NCBI RefSeq assembly: GCF_004135205.1
Contig: NZ_CP035490.1
Span: forward strand, 744,001-808,000
Direction: 5' to 3'
Length of the DNA stretch: 64,000 nt
DNA from: Hahella sp. KA22
GTDB taxonomy: Bacteria; Pseudomonadota; Gammaproteobacteria; Pseudomonadales; Oleiphilaceae
Shown: positions 8,989 to 17,218 of the stretch, in pieces
How positions within the stretch are numbered: position 1 is the first letter of the stretch
How the letters are laid out: each line of letters opens with the position of its first letter
Translations under genes and position numbers: made by a program
Notes under the pieces: model-generated
Databases searched by the model: none
The model's input: the letters and a program-made list of their open reading frames with translations, nothing else
What the model was told of the DNA's origin: nothing

Positions 8989-9375
8989 ATGAGATCTGAG
9001 TTGGATAGACGGATCGAATACCAAAAGCTGAGATTGGATCAGAACAACACGCCGCCGCAAGAGATGAGAGAGGCGCGATCCAGAATCATGTATATCGAAG
9101 ACAAGTCTCTTGGTCTTGCAGGCCCAGCCCGCATTGGACGTGTTTATTTTTCCAAGAGTGGGAAGACGCTCTATTATCGTGGAAAAACGTTTCAAAGCCT
9201 TAAAGGACGGGGCTGCAAATCAAATTTTTATGATATTGAAAGCGGTGACGAATATTGGATTTCTGGTCCAAGAAAGGACCGTAATGACCGTTTGTATGGC
9301 GGCAATGACGGAGTAGTGGTGGATGAGGACATTGCGCAGGAATACTTTGCGTACGTGAGTGGCGTTCCTAAATGA
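8989..9375 (+). CDS. conserved hypothetical protein, basic N terminus
   Basis: This 128-residue protein begins MRSELDRRIEYQKLRL. The start at 8989 lies just after the TPR gene stop (8984-8986). The central segment GPARIGRVYFSKSGKTLYYRGKTFQSLKG followed by YDIESGDEYWISGPRKDRNDRLYGG matches my memory of a conserved small-protein family that is sometimes mislabelled in databases as a DXP-synthase fragment. No such enzyme domain is present. It overlaps the next gene by 4 bp (ATGA). Function unknown. Confidence 0.7.
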   Translation: MRSELDRRIEYQKLRLDQNNTPPQEMREARSRIMYIEDKSLGLAGPARIGRVYFSKSGKTLYYRGKTFQSLKGRGCKSNFYDIESGDEYWISGPRKDRNDRLYGGNDGVVVDEDIAQEYFAYVSGVPK

Positions 9376-9710
9376 TTGAGTTTTCAGAACATAATCGGAA
9401 CGCGCAAGTTCTGGCGCTGCATTATGCGCGCAGGCTGGGGGATGATTATGTGGTGGCGGTCATGTCTTCCCAGGCTGAGATCGCTACGCCTGAGGAGGCC
9501 TTACAGGTGGCGGCCTGCTTTTGGGAGATGACCGATCTGGCGGTTGAAGACGATAATGCGGGGCGCGCCGTTGTCGGCATCGACGATCTGCAATTCTGGA
9601 TGTATAGGCTGTTTAATCACGTTTATGGCTATGTATCCAAAGCGGGCTTTCTTAATGAATGGAAGCAGGCTTCCCGTGAGCAATATCAAGAAGGGTCTTA
9701 TCAAGAGTAA
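9372..9710 (+). CDS. small acidic hypothetical protein
   Basis: This 112-residue, strongly acidic helical protein (MIEFSEHNRNAQVLAL...) overlaps the upstream gene by ATGA. That implies a translationally coupled pair with the gene at 8989. It has no membrane segment and no recognised motif. The acidic, helical, short character and the tight pairing recall immunity or chaperone partners, but no toxin is recognisable nearby, so no function is assigned. Confidence 0.65.
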   Translation: MIEFSEHNRNAQVLALHYARRLGDDYVVAVMSSQAEIATPEEALQVAACFWEMTDLAVEDDNAGRAVVGIDDLQFWMYRLFNHVYGYVSKAGFLNEWKQASREQYQEGSYQE

Positions 9711-9776
9711 GCAGCAATCAAAATAAGGAGAGACGGGGTTCCTCTCCATTAGCAATCTCATCACTTAATCGCTTCA

Positions 9777-10778
9777 TTACACCATCCACATGATGGCTCC
9801 GTCTCGCTCTATTTTGCGCGATGTGAACAGTTCAATGACTTCCGCGTTGGTCTGGGCGTGCAGAGACCATTCTGAAATGGAAAACCTGCCGCCTCCCGCC
9901 ACCAGCATGGGAAGCATCATTTGATCCGTCAGATGCTCATCCAGTACCGCGTTGCTGTCCAGGTAGGACTTCACCTTCTGACTGAGCAACTTGGACACCA
10001 GCTCCGCCCGTTTTCGCACCTGACCCAGTTCGGAAATACAGATACGGTGGCCGTCGAATTGCAGGTCCACCGCCAGCAGGTTGCCGGCGCAGCCTGCTTC
10101 CGGCTTGCGTTGCCGTGACTCATGCACTGGGTGTTCGCGCAACGATAAGTACGCCTGTACTTCCCGCTCGCCGACCTTGCCGGGAATGTTATAGCAGTAG
10201 GCAGTCAGGCGGCTGTGACTCAGCGCGCCGCGCTCTAGCCGCTCAATCGGCTGCAAAGCCTCCGGCTGTATGCGAATGCGCCATTTACCGCCGCCGGCAG
10301 GCATAAAGCCCCAGCGCTCTGTTTCCACTTCAATTTTAGCTCCCATATCCCGCAGCAGTGGCAGGAAGGAGCGTTCAATTTCCGTAAGAGGCGGTGCGAA
10401 CGGGTTATGGGTGCCGCCGCCGAACTCCACGGTAGAGACTTCTTCCGCCTGCAACAGAGGCAGTAATACAGTTTGGAACACCAGCGCCGTGCTGCCTGCG
10501 CTACCCACATCGAATTTGTAATCGCCGCCCTTTATCCGGCCGGGTTTGAACGTCAGCCGGGAGGAACCCAGTTCCGCCCCGTCCACTTTGGCGCCGCATA
10601 TCGCCTGGGCGGCCTTCACGCAGGTCAGATGCTGACGCATCAGGCCGGGTTTGGGGCGCTTGCCGCGAATATGGTTAATTTCTATTTCTTTGCCGTACAG
10701 CATGGCCAGGGTCAGGGAGGATCTCAGAATTTGTCCTCCGCCTTCGCCCATGCGTCCGTCTATTACTACTTTATCCAT
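9777..10778 (-). CDS. rtcA: RNA 3'-terminal phosphate cyclase RtcA
   Basis: This 333-residue enzyme converts RNA 3'-phosphate to a 2',3'-cyclic phosphate via an adenylated histidine. The family hallmarks are present: the N-terminal GGGQILRSSL, the mid-protein GGGTHNP, and the C-terminal EHLTDQMMLPMLVAGGG, which carries the histidine nucleophile. Length matches E. coli RtcA (about 338). It lies 49 bp downstream of rtcB in the same direction and is probably cotranscribed from the rtcB sigma-54 promoter. With RtcB it processes and reseals broken RNA ends. Confidence 0.96.
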   Translation of the reverse strand: MDKVVIDGRMGEGGGQILRSSLTLAMLYGKEIEINHIRGKRPKPGLMRQHLTCVKAAQAICGAKVDGAELGSSRLTFKPGRIKGGDYKFDVGSAGSTALVFQTVLLPLLQAEEVSTVEFGGGTHNPFAPPLTEIERSFLPLLRDMGAKIEVETERWGFMPAGGGKWRIRIQPEALQPIERLERGALSHSRLTAYCYNIPGKVGEREVQAYLSLREHPVHESRQRKPEAGCAGNLLAVDLQFDGHRICISELGQVRKRAELVSKLLSQKVKSYLDSNAVLDEHLTDQMMLPMLVAGGGRFSISEWSLHAQTNAEVIELFTSRKIERDGAIMWMV

Positions 10779-10827
10779 TATAAATACCGTACAACTAATA
10801 GCATCGGCGGCGTTACGCCGCCTCTCT

Positions 10828-12066
10828 TCAACCTTTTACGCAAACCACCTGTCTCAGCGTATGCACGACTTCAACCAGGTCGGACTGCGCCGCCATCACG
10901 GCGTCGATGTCTTTGTAAGCGGAAGGCGTTTCGTCCACTACCGCCGCGTCTTTTCGGCATTCCACATGCGCTGTGGCGCGAGCGTGCTCTTCTACGGATA
11001 CGCGCTTTTTCGCCTCGGTTCGAGACATCACTCTTCCTGCGCCGTGGCTACAGCTACAGAAGCTTTCCGCGTTGCCTTTACCGCGCACGATGTAGGAGCG
11101 GGCTCCCATGCTGCCTGGGATAATTCCCAGCTGGCCTTCCTGTGCGCTTACTGCGCCTTTACGGGTTAACCACACGTTTTTCCCGTAGTGGTTTTCCTTC
11201 TGCACATAGTTATGGTGACAGTTCACCGCTTCCAGCTCGGCGATTACCGGCTTGTTCAACGTAACCGCCAAGACGTTCAGCGCCCGCTGCATCATCGCCT
11301 GACGGTTGATGCGCGCAAAATCCTGCGCCCAGCCAACGGCATGCACGTAGTCGTTGAAGTAATCGGTTCCCTCCGCCAGATAGGCCAGATCTTTATCCGG
11401 CAGGTTTACGAAGAAACGCTCCATTTCCTTTTTCGCCAGCTTGATGAAATGCTCGCCGATACGATTCCCAACGCCGCGGGAACCGGAGTGCAGCATAATC
11501 CATACGTCGTTGTTCTCATCCAGACACACTTCGATGAAGTGGTTACCGGTTCCCAGGGTTCCCAGGTGGTTCACGTTGTTGGTGTTTTTCAAAACCGGGT
11601 GCTTTTCGCACAGGATTTTAAAGCGATCCGCCAACTCATGAGTCCAACGAGCGCCTACATCCTCCGGGATATCATGCCAGGAACCCCGGTCACGGCGTCC
11701 TGGCTGGCGACCGTGGGGTATCGCTGCTTCTATCGCGCTACGCAGCGCTCCCAGAGAGTCCGGCAATTGCGTTGCGTGCACGTCGGTTTTCACCGCCATC
11801 ATGCCGCAACCGATATCCACTCCCACTGCGGCGGGAATAATCGCGCCGGAAGTGGGAATAACAGAGCCGATGGTTGCGCCCTTACCTAAGTGCACGTCCG
11901 GCATCGCCGCCACCCACTTATGAATGAACGGCAAGGACGCAATGTTTTTCAATTGCTTGCGCGCCTCCGGCTCGAATGGAACGCCGTTGGTCCAGCTTTT
12001 GATCGGAACGCCTTTTTCTACGTTAGTCACTTCATAGGGCATTTGGGGTTTTGTGCTTTGCATCAT
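10828..12066 (-). CDS. rtcB: RNA-splicing ligase RtcB
   Basis: This 412-residue RNA ligase joins 2',3'-cyclic phosphate or 3'-phosphate ends to 5'-OH ends using GTP and Mn2+. Signatures are MPDVHLGKGATIGSVIPT, VGVDIGCGM (metal-binding cysteine), NCHHNYVQKE and the guanylylated histidine in CSCSHGAGRVMSR. The ATG at 12066 is preferred: AAAGG lies 7 nt upstream and the start matches E. coli RtcB (408 residues). The in-frame extension to 12141 would run through the leader hairpin and lacks homology. Regulation is presumably by RtcR at the sigma-54 motif near 12159-12174. Confidence 0.96.
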   Translation of the reverse strand: MMQSTKPQMPYEVTNVEKGVPIKSWTNGVPFEPEARKQLKNIASLPFIHKWVAAMPDVHLGKGATIGSVIPTSGAIIPAAVGVDIGCGMMAVKTDVHATQLPDSLGALRSAIEAAIPHGRQPGRRDRGSWHDIPEDVGARWTHELADRFKILCEKHPVLKNTNNVNHLGTLGTGNHFIEVCLDENNDVWIMLHSGSRGVGNRIGEHFIKLAKKEMERFFVNLPDKDLAYLAEGTDYFNDYVHAVGWAQDFARINRQAMMQRALNVLAVTLNKPVIAELEAVNCHHNYVQKENHYGKNVWLTRKGAVSAQEGQLGIIPGSMGARSYIVRGKGNAESFCSCSHGAGRVMSRTEAKKRVSVEEHARATAHVECRKDAAVVDETPSAYKDIDAVMAAQSDLVEVVHTLRQVVCVKG

Positions 12067-12079
12067 TCTCAAACCTTTT

Positions 12080-12099
12080 TGGTGGGACTCGCGTGTCCC
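12080..12099 (-). promoter_or_regulatory. rtcB leader hairpin ending in ACCA
   Basis: On the coding strand the leader reads GGGAC-ACGCGA-GTCCC-ACCA, a 5-bp stem with a 6-nt loop followed by ACCA, like a tRNA acceptor minihelix. It abuts the AAAGG ribosome site of rtcB. The segment CGAGTCCCACC is identical to the T-arm 3' side of the tRNA-like RNA upstream of rlaP (17411-17421). It could serve in autoregulation or ligand sensing. Confidence 0.4.
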
Positions 12100-12158
12100 G
12101 GAGCAACAGTATTTGGAGGAGACGCCTTTCAACAGGCTCATCTCGATGCCATTACTAT

Positions 12159-12174
12159 TACAAAACCTGGGCCA
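12159..12174 (-). promoter_or_regulatory. sigma-54 (-24/-12) promoter motif for rtcBA
   Basis: The minus strand reads TGGCCCA-GGTT-TTGTA, matching TGGCACG-N4-TTGCA with correct GG to -12 spacing and T in place of C at -12. It predicts transcription starting near 12147, about 80 nt upstream of the rtcB ATG. Sigma-54 control of rtcBA by RtcR is established in enterics. Confidence 0.7.
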
Positions 12175-12248
12175 ACTTTTCTAATATGATTAACTATATG
12201 AAAAATAAGGAAATAATAAATATTCTCGAAATTTGGCGTTTAATAATT

Positions 12249-12264
12249 CTATCTATTTAGATAG
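12249..12264. promoter_or_regulatory. palindrome, candidate RtcR upstream activating site
   Basis: CTATCTA-TT-TAGATAG is a perfect 7-bp inverted repeat in AT-rich DNA, 75-90 bp upstream of the -24 element of rtcB. That is a normal distance for an enhancer-binding protein site. It overlaps the region just beyond the rtcR stop codon. Assignment to RtcR is by position only. Confidence 0.45.
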
Positions 12265-12268
12265 GTGT

Positions 12269-13858
12269 TTATGTTTTTAGATTATCGAACTCCAGGTCGA
12301 ATTTGCTCAGATACTGCCGTAGCCGGTGGGAGTCGTTACTGGAGCTTTTACGCAATCGGGAGCGGTTGAAGAGCTGACGTCCCGCCTCCGACAAGGAGCG
12401 GCTGTCACGGCAGAGCGCAATCACGCTGCGTAACTGATATTGGTCGAAGGCGTCAATTTCCGCCACCTGTTCAGGAGACAGATAGTCCTCCAGTGATGGC
12501 AGAGACTCCTGAGCGTTACTGCGTCGCCAGAATCGTCGTAGACGATCGCACTCTTCATCCACCAGCGTTTCGTTGATGCGGCCGCCTTCAGAGAGTGTGG
12601 CCATGCGTTGTACGCAGGCGTTCAGGTCGCGGAAATTACCTTGCCATAAGGAATCCGGCTGTTGGGCGAAATGCAGAAATCTGGTCCGGGCGGCTTTATT
12701 GAAGCTGACCTTATGCCCTAACTGCTGTTCGGCTTTTTGTAGCTCATAGTCCAGGTTGGGCTCTATGTCTTCGCGTCGGTCTTTCAGCCCGGGCAGTTCA
12801 TAACTCCACAAATTGATGCGGGCCAGCAGATCCTCCCGAAAGCTGCCGTTATCGACCTGCCTTTGCAGGTCGCGATTGGTGCCGGCAATAAGCTGGAAGT
12901 CGCTGTGCGCAGGATTGTCTGAACCGACGGGGTAGAAGCGCTTCTCTTCAATGGCGTGCAGCAGCATCGCCTGTTCATCCAGGCCCAGTTCGCCGATTTC
13001 ATCCAGAAACAATAGTCCTTGATCGGCCTTGGCGAGCAGGCCCTTACGAGCGGTTTGCGCGCCGGTGAATGCGCCCTTGTTATGGCCGAATAACGCCGAC
13101 ATGGCGCTGTCGCCGCGTAGCGTGGCGCAGTTGACTGACACAAATTCACCTCTGACGGAGCCGCGGATTTTCTTCAGCTCAAAAATCTTGCCGGCGAGCT
13201 GGGATTTGCCTGCCCCAGTGGGGCCGGTGATCAGAATCGGCGCCTGGGAGCGAATCGCCACCCGCTCGATCTGCTGGATCATGGCGTTGAAGCGGGCGTT
13301 GCGGGTGGCGATGCCTGATTTGAGAAACTCTGTCCCTTCCAACTGCTGGCGCTTGAAGCGTGAACTGATGGCGTCGTATTTGGAGAGGTCGAGATCAATC
13401 AGATGATATTTCCCTGCGGCGACGCGTTCGCCCCGGTCTGGAGAGGTCTGCAAAATCTGCGCGGGAATGTAATTCGCCTCACACAGCAGGAACCAGCATA
13501 TCTGCGCAACATGGGTGCCGGTGGTGATATGCAGGAGATAGCGTTCCTCATCAGGCTTGAAAGGATAGTTTTCGGCGAAATCCAGCAGGGTGCTGTAAAC
13601 CTGCTCGAAGTCCCAGGGATCGCTGAAGCTGATCTGGCGCAGGCTCACTTCCGTGTCCGGCGAAACAGTTTCGATATCCGCGCCCACGTTATTGGCCAGG
13701 CGTGAGTCTCTGGCGTCGTGCAGCAGCTCAATGCGATCGATCAACAGGTCCTGCTGCATGAAGATGCCGACGGTCGGCCGCCACGTTTCCCAGCGCGCAG
13801 GCCCTTTGCCGCGTTTATCCATGGTGGTGCCCAGCAGACCGATGACTACGTTTTTCAT
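12269..13858 (-). CDS. rtcR: sigma-54-dependent activator RtcR (CARF + AAA+)
   Basis: This 529-residue regulator of the RNA repair operon matches E. coli RtcR (532) end to end. Residues 1-180 form the CARF-like sensory domain (GTTMDKRGKGPARWETWRPT, HITTGTHVAQICWFLLCEA). The AAA+ domain has Walker A GPTGAGKS at 212-219, the sigma-54 contact loop GAFTGA at 262-267 and Walker B GLLFLDEIGE at 281-290. A C-terminal DNA-binding helix follows (ALCRDSRSLSEAGRQLF). The CARF domain is understood to respond to an RNA-derived ligand. Here rtcR lies upstream of rtcBA in the same direction, unlike the divergent E. coli arrangement. Confidence 0.97.
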   Translation of the reverse strand: MKNVVIGLLGTTMDKRGKGPARWETWRPTVGIFMQQDLLIDRIELLHDARDSRLANNVGADIETVSPDTEVSLRQISFSDPWDFEQVYSTLLDFAENYPFKPDEERYLLHITTGTHVAQICWFLLCEANYIPAQILQTSPDRGERVAAGKYHLIDLDLSKYDAISSRFKRQQLEGTEFLKSGIATRNARFNAMIQQIERVAIRSQAPILITGPTGAGKSQLAGKIFELKKIRGSVRGEFVSVNCATLRGDSAMSALFGHNKGAFTGAQTARKGLLAKADQGLLFLDEIGELGLDEQAMLLHAIEEKRFYPVGSDNPAHSDFQLIAGTNRDLQRQVDNGSFREDLLARINLWSYELPGLKDRREDIEPNLDYELQKAEQQLGHKVSFNKAARTRFLHFAQQPDSLWQGNFRDLNACVQRMATLSEGGRINETLVDEECDRLRRFWRRSNAQESLPSLEDYLSPEQVAEIDAFDQYQLRSVIALCRDSRSLSEAGRQLFNRSRLRKSSSNDSHRLRQYLSKFDLEFDNLKT

Positions 13859-13991
13859 ATGATCTTTTTCGATAAATGGTTACAGACAGCGATCATATTC
13901 TCCGAAGGCCGAGAGGAAGGCAACTTGATAGCTGGAGTGTATGTTTGCAGGGATTAAGGTGGAGAGGGGCGGGAAGTCTATGGATGAGTAT

Positions 13992-14015
13992 AAAAAAGGC
14001 CGCGCAAAGGCGGCC
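13992..14015 (-). terminator. intrinsic terminator downstream of the symporter gene
   Basis: On the minus strand GGCCGC-CTTTGC-GCGGCC is followed by TTTTTTTA. It lies 20 bp after the stop of the AGCS gene and would insulate rtcR from read-through. Confidence 0.85.
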
Positions 14016-14034
14016 ACAGGGGTTTATGAGATCG

Positions 14035-15399
14035 TTAAGTTCTAACCGCCGCCATTTTTATGGTGGCGAAGTGCTCATTGGTCAACTTGACCAGAATTGG
14101 CGACAACAGCAATAGTGACAGCAGGTTGGGGATGGCCATAAACGCGTTGAAGACATCGCCAATCAGCCAAACAAACTCCAACTGCGCCAAGGCGCCAATC
14201 ATGACGCACAGGGTGCTCAGCAGACGGTAAGGAATAATCGCGGCGGAGCCCATCAAGTATTCCCAGCATTTCTCGCCGTAATAGGCCCAGCCCAGGATGG
14301 TGGTGAACGCGAAAACGATCAACTGGATCGCCAGCAGGTACTCTCCGAACCCCGGCATCGCCGCGGCAAATGCGCTGGCGGTGAGCGCTGCGCCGGACAC
14401 GCCGCTTTCCCAGACGCCGCTGGTGATTAGCGCCAGACCGGTCAGGGTGCAGACAATAATGGTATCGATGAAAGTACCCATCATACCGATAAGACCAGAG
14501 GTCACCGGGTCAGAAGTTTTCCCCGCCGCTTGCGCGATACCTGCGGTGCCAAGGCCGGCTTCGTTGGAGAAAATGCCTCGGGCGACGCCGTACCGAATCG
14601 CCATCATCACTGCGGCGCCGGCGAATCCACCTGTAGCGGCGGTGGGAGAGAAAGCGTGGGTGAAGATCAGGTCGAAAGCGTGAGGGATACGATCAGAGAA
14701 CGTGAACAGGATATAAAAGGCGCAGAGGATATAGGAGATGCACATGGTAGGCACCAGCGCCTGCGCCACAGCGCCGATGCGTTTGATGCCGCCGAGCAAT
14801 ACAAAGCCGATCAGCACGGTCATGACGACGCCAGAGGCGGCGGCGGGGATGCGGAAGGAGGTGTTCATTACCTCTGCGATGCTGTTGGATTGCACCATGT
14901 TGCCGGCGCCGAATCCCGCCAGGCCGCCGAACAAGGCGAAGGCGCCGCCCAGCCAGGCCCATTTGGGGCCCAGGCCGTTTTTGATGGCGTACATGGGGCC
15001 GCCAACATATTCGCCGTTCTCGTCTTTTTCACGAAAGCGCACCGCCAGTACGACTTCCGCATATTTGGTCGCCATGCCCACCAGAGCGGTGGCCCACATC
15101 CAGAACAGCGCGCCCGGCCCGCCGAGCGCCAGCGCGGTGGCGACGCCGGCAATGTTTCCGGTGCCCACTGTCGCAGCCAGGGCGGTCATCAGCGCGGCGA
15201 AAGGGCTGATTTCCCCAGGGTCCCGAGTATCCGGCTTACGACCTCTCCATACCAGTTGCAAGCCCAGTTTGAGCGTAAATAAGGGCATGAATTTCAAGCG
15301 GAATTGCAAAAACAGCCCTACGCCCAGAATAAGAATGAGCATGGGGGGGCCCCATACGAAATCATTCAGGTCGGATACCAGTTTATGAATAGTTTCCAA
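14035..15399 (-). CDS. sodium:alanine/glycine symporter (AGCS family)
   Basis: This 454-residue inner-membrane transporter has 10-11 hydrophobic segments. The AGCS signatures are LAATVGTGNIAGVATALALGGPGALFWMW, GGPMYAIKNGLG and FSNEAGLGTAGIAQAA. The family imports alanine or glycine with Na+. A good ribosome site (AGAGGAG) precedes the ATG. It lies downstream of dadA in the same direction, so uptake and oxidation of D-alanine are likely linked. A stem-loop terminator follows. Confidence 0.93.
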   Translation of the reverse strand: METIHKLVSDLNDFVWGPPMLILILGVGLFLQFRLKFMPLFTLKLGLQLVWRGRKPDTRDPGEISPFAALMTALAATVGTGNIAGVATALALGGPGALFWMWATALVGMATKYAEVVLAVRFREKDENGEYVGGPMYAIKNGLGPKWAWLGGAFALFGGLAGFGAGNMVQSNSIAEVMNTSFRIPAAASGVVMTVLIGFVLLGGIKRIGAVAQALVPTMCISYILCAFYILFTFSDRIPHAFDLIFTHAFSPTAATGGFAGAAVMMAIRYGVARGIFSNEAGLGTAGIAQAAGKTSDPVTSGLIGMMGTFIDTIIVCTLTGLALITSGVWESGVSGAALTASAFAAAMPGFGEYLLAIQLIVFAFTTILGWAYYGEKCWEYLMGSAAIIPYRLLSTLCVMIGALAQLEFVWLIGDVFNAFMAIPNLLSLLLLSPILVKLTNEHFATIKMAAVRT

Positions 15400-15423
15400 G
15401 GGATTTTCTCCTCTCTTTATTTA

Positions 15424-15591
15424 TCAGGCGGCGCTGTGGAGGGCGCTGCGCTGCTTCCCATACGTTTTTTGAAAGACGCGGCGTCGCGTCGGGTCACAGC
15501 TCCCGACGTGCGCCAGACACAGGATGTGGATCAAGCGTGCGTCCAATGGTTCGCCGTCCTCGTTGAGAACGGCGGCGAAGCGGAGCTCCAT
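15424..15591 (-). CDS. possible 55-residue ORF between dadA and the symporter gene
   Basis: A frame from ATG 15591 (or TTG 15612) to TGA at 15424 fills the dadA-symporter gap. It encodes an arginine-rich peptide beginning MELRFAAVLNEDGEP with codon usage like its neighbours. The ribosome site is poor and I recognise no family. It could equally be chance open frame in GC-rich DNA. Confidence 0.25.
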   Translation of the reverse strand: MELRFAAVLNEDGEPLDARLIHILCLAHVGSCDPTRRRVFQKTYGKQRSALHSAA

Positions 15592-15625
15592 CCGCCAGCG
15601 ACGGTCCCTCAAATAGCAGTGGTTG

Positions 15626-16876
15626 TCAGTAGCGGTCTATTCCCAGTCCCTCAGTGTCAATCTCGGGTTGGCGTCCGGATATGATATCCGCGATGACGCG
15701 CCCCGTGCCCGCCGCCATGGTCCAGCCCAAGGTGCCGTGGCCGCTGGCGACATAAAGTTTGTCGATGGACGTCGCCCCAACGATGGGGGTTCCGTCCGGA
15801 GTCATGGGGCGAAGACCGGTCCAGAATTCAGCTTCGCCATTGGCGTAACCGGTTCCGAACAGGTCGTCCGCCACAAACTCCAGTGTGTTCTTTCTGGCTT
15901 GATGCAGGCGCAGGTCGTAGCCCGCCAACTCCGCCGTTCCACCGACCCGGATACGGTCGCCCAGGCGGGTGACAGCTACTTTGTAGGTTTCGTCCAACAG
16001 CGTCGATTCGGGAGCCCGGTCTGGGTTCTTTACCGGCAAGGTAATCGAATAGCCTTTCACCGGAATGATGGGCGCCCTGAGCCCCAATGGTTTCAATAGC
16101 AGTGGGGTGTAGCTGCCGAGCGCGACGATATAGGCGTCCGCCTGCATCGGGCCTTGATCCGTTTGCACTGATACGATTGCGTCGCCGTTTTTCTCCAGCC
16201 CACGGATGACGACGCCTTGTTTAAATACGACGCCTTTTTCTTCCGCCAATGCGGCTAAAGCTTGCGTGAATTTAAAGCAGTCCCCGGTCTCGTCGCCGGG
16301 CAGACGCAGTCCGCCGCTGATTTTGTCTCTGACAGTGGCGAGTCCTGGTTCGTATTTGATGCAGCCGTCGCGATCCAATAACTCATAAGGAACGCCAAAG
16401 GATTCCAGAATCTGGGTGTCCGCCAATGCGGCGTCGACCTGCTGTTGTTTGCGGAATAATTGAATGGTGCCGCGGCTGCGTTCGTCGTAACTGATACCGG
16501 TGTCGGCGCGCAGCTGTTTGAGTACGTCGCGACTGTACTCGGCCAGTCGCAACATGCGTGATTTATTCTGGTGGTAGCGGTGAGCGTTTGCGTTAGCCAG
16601 GAATTGCGTGGTCCAGCGCCAAAGGTCGGGGTTCAGGCTGGGGCGAACTACCAGTGGACGGTGCTTCATACACAGCCACTTGATCGCTTTTAATGCAATC
16701 CCAGGCGCCGCCCAGGGCGCAGAGCAGCCGGGGGATATCTCGCCAGCGTTGCCGTAACTGGTTTCCAGCGCAGGACCGGTCTGACGGTCGACAACAGTTA
16801 CTTCATGACCCAGCTGAGCCAGATGATATGCGGTGGAAACGCCGATGACGCCGCTGCCCAGGATAATTACACGCAT
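15626..16876 (-). CDS. dadA: D-amino acid dehydrogenase, small subunit
   Basis: This 416-residue FAD enzyme oxidises D-alanine and related D-amino acids to 2-oxo acids and passes electrons to the respiratory chain. The N-terminal Rossmann motif [29 protein letters not shown] is present, then [24 protein letters not shown] and the C-terminal FAD contact [16 protein letters not shown] and [14 protein letters not shown], all typical of DadA. Usual length is 416-434. The symporter gene follows, and no alanine racemase gene (dadX) is adjacent. Confidence 0.96.
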   Translation of the reverse strand: MRVIILGSGVIGVSTAYHLAQLGHEVTVVDRQTGPALETSYGNAGEISPGCSAPWAAPGIALKAIKWLCMKHRPLVVRPSLNPDLWRWTTQFLANANAHRYHQNKSRMLRLAEYSRDVLKQLRADTGISYDERSRGTIQLFRKQQQVDAALADTQILESFGVPYELLDRDGCIKYEPGLATVRDKISGGLRLPGDETGDCFKFTQALAALAEEKGVVFKQGVVIRGLEKNGDAIVSVQTDQGPMQADAYIVALGSYTPLLLKPLGLRAPIIPVKGYSITLPVKNPDRAPESTLLDETYKVAVTRLGDRIRVGGTAELAGYDLRLHQARKNTLEFVADDLFGTGYANGEAEFWTGLRPMTPDGTPIVGATSIDKLYVASGHGTLGWTMAAGTGRVIADIISGRQPEIDTEGLGIDRY

Positions 16877-17182
16877 TTATTGTCCTTGTTGTCTCTGCTT
16901 TGACTTCGCTGCGCGGCTCGCTGGACGCGCAGGCTGCGCCATTAAATAACAACCGTATATAAATCTGCATAAGTAATTCCCATAGTTGTGCATGGAGAAT
17001 TTGGCTTTCAGGTCGCCGGATTACGCAAAAAATATCCTGATCAAAAAAGATAACTAGCTATTATCTTTGATAACTTGTCCTGCATTTTGCGCTGCGCTCT
17101 TGTGCCCTTCGCCTTAGAAAATATTTACATAAGTGCTTTTAAAACAATGGCATAAATTATTTTTTGTCAGCCTGAAAAATAT
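16877..17182. other. regulatory interval between dadA and the tRNA-like/rlaP transcript
   Basis: This AT-rich interval between divergent transcripts should hold the dadA promoter and any enhancer for the sigma-54 promoter at 17183. It contains nested inverted repeats at 17046-17073 (listed separately). I see no ORF. Confidence 0.4.
17046..17073. promoter_or_regulatory. nested inverted repeats, candidate activator site
   Basis: AAAGATAA-CTAGCTA-TTATCTTT is a perfect 8-bp inverted repeat (17046-17068). The same DNA also contains TTATC-TTT-GATAA (17061-17073). It lies 110-140 bp upstream of the -24 element at 17183, a suitable enhancer distance. GATA/TATC half-sites also make up the palindrome upstream of rtcB. 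It could instead control the divergent dadA gene. Confidence 0.4.
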
Positions 17183-17198
17183 TGGCGCGATCTTTGTT
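17183..17198 (+). promoter_or_regulatory. sigma-54 (-24/-12) promoter motif for the tRNA-like RNA and rlaP
   Basis: TGGCGCG-ATCT-TTGTT matches TGGCACG-N4-TTGCA with exact spacing and the same C-to-T change at -12 as the rtcB motif. The predicted start is near 17209, 10 nt upstream of the GGGCGCG that begins the tRNA-like fold. Confidence 0.65.
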
Positions 17199-17218
17199 AT
17201 GTCAGGGACGAGAAGAAA

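Noticed and set aside
9501-9764. minus-strand ORF opposite the acidic small protein gene
   Set aside because: It is a shadow frame of the gene at 9372, without a plausible start or neighbour.
15400-15625. glycine riboswitch upstream of the AGCS symporter gene
   Set aside because: Such riboswitches often precede these transporters, but the conserved aptamer segments are absent on the coding strand.
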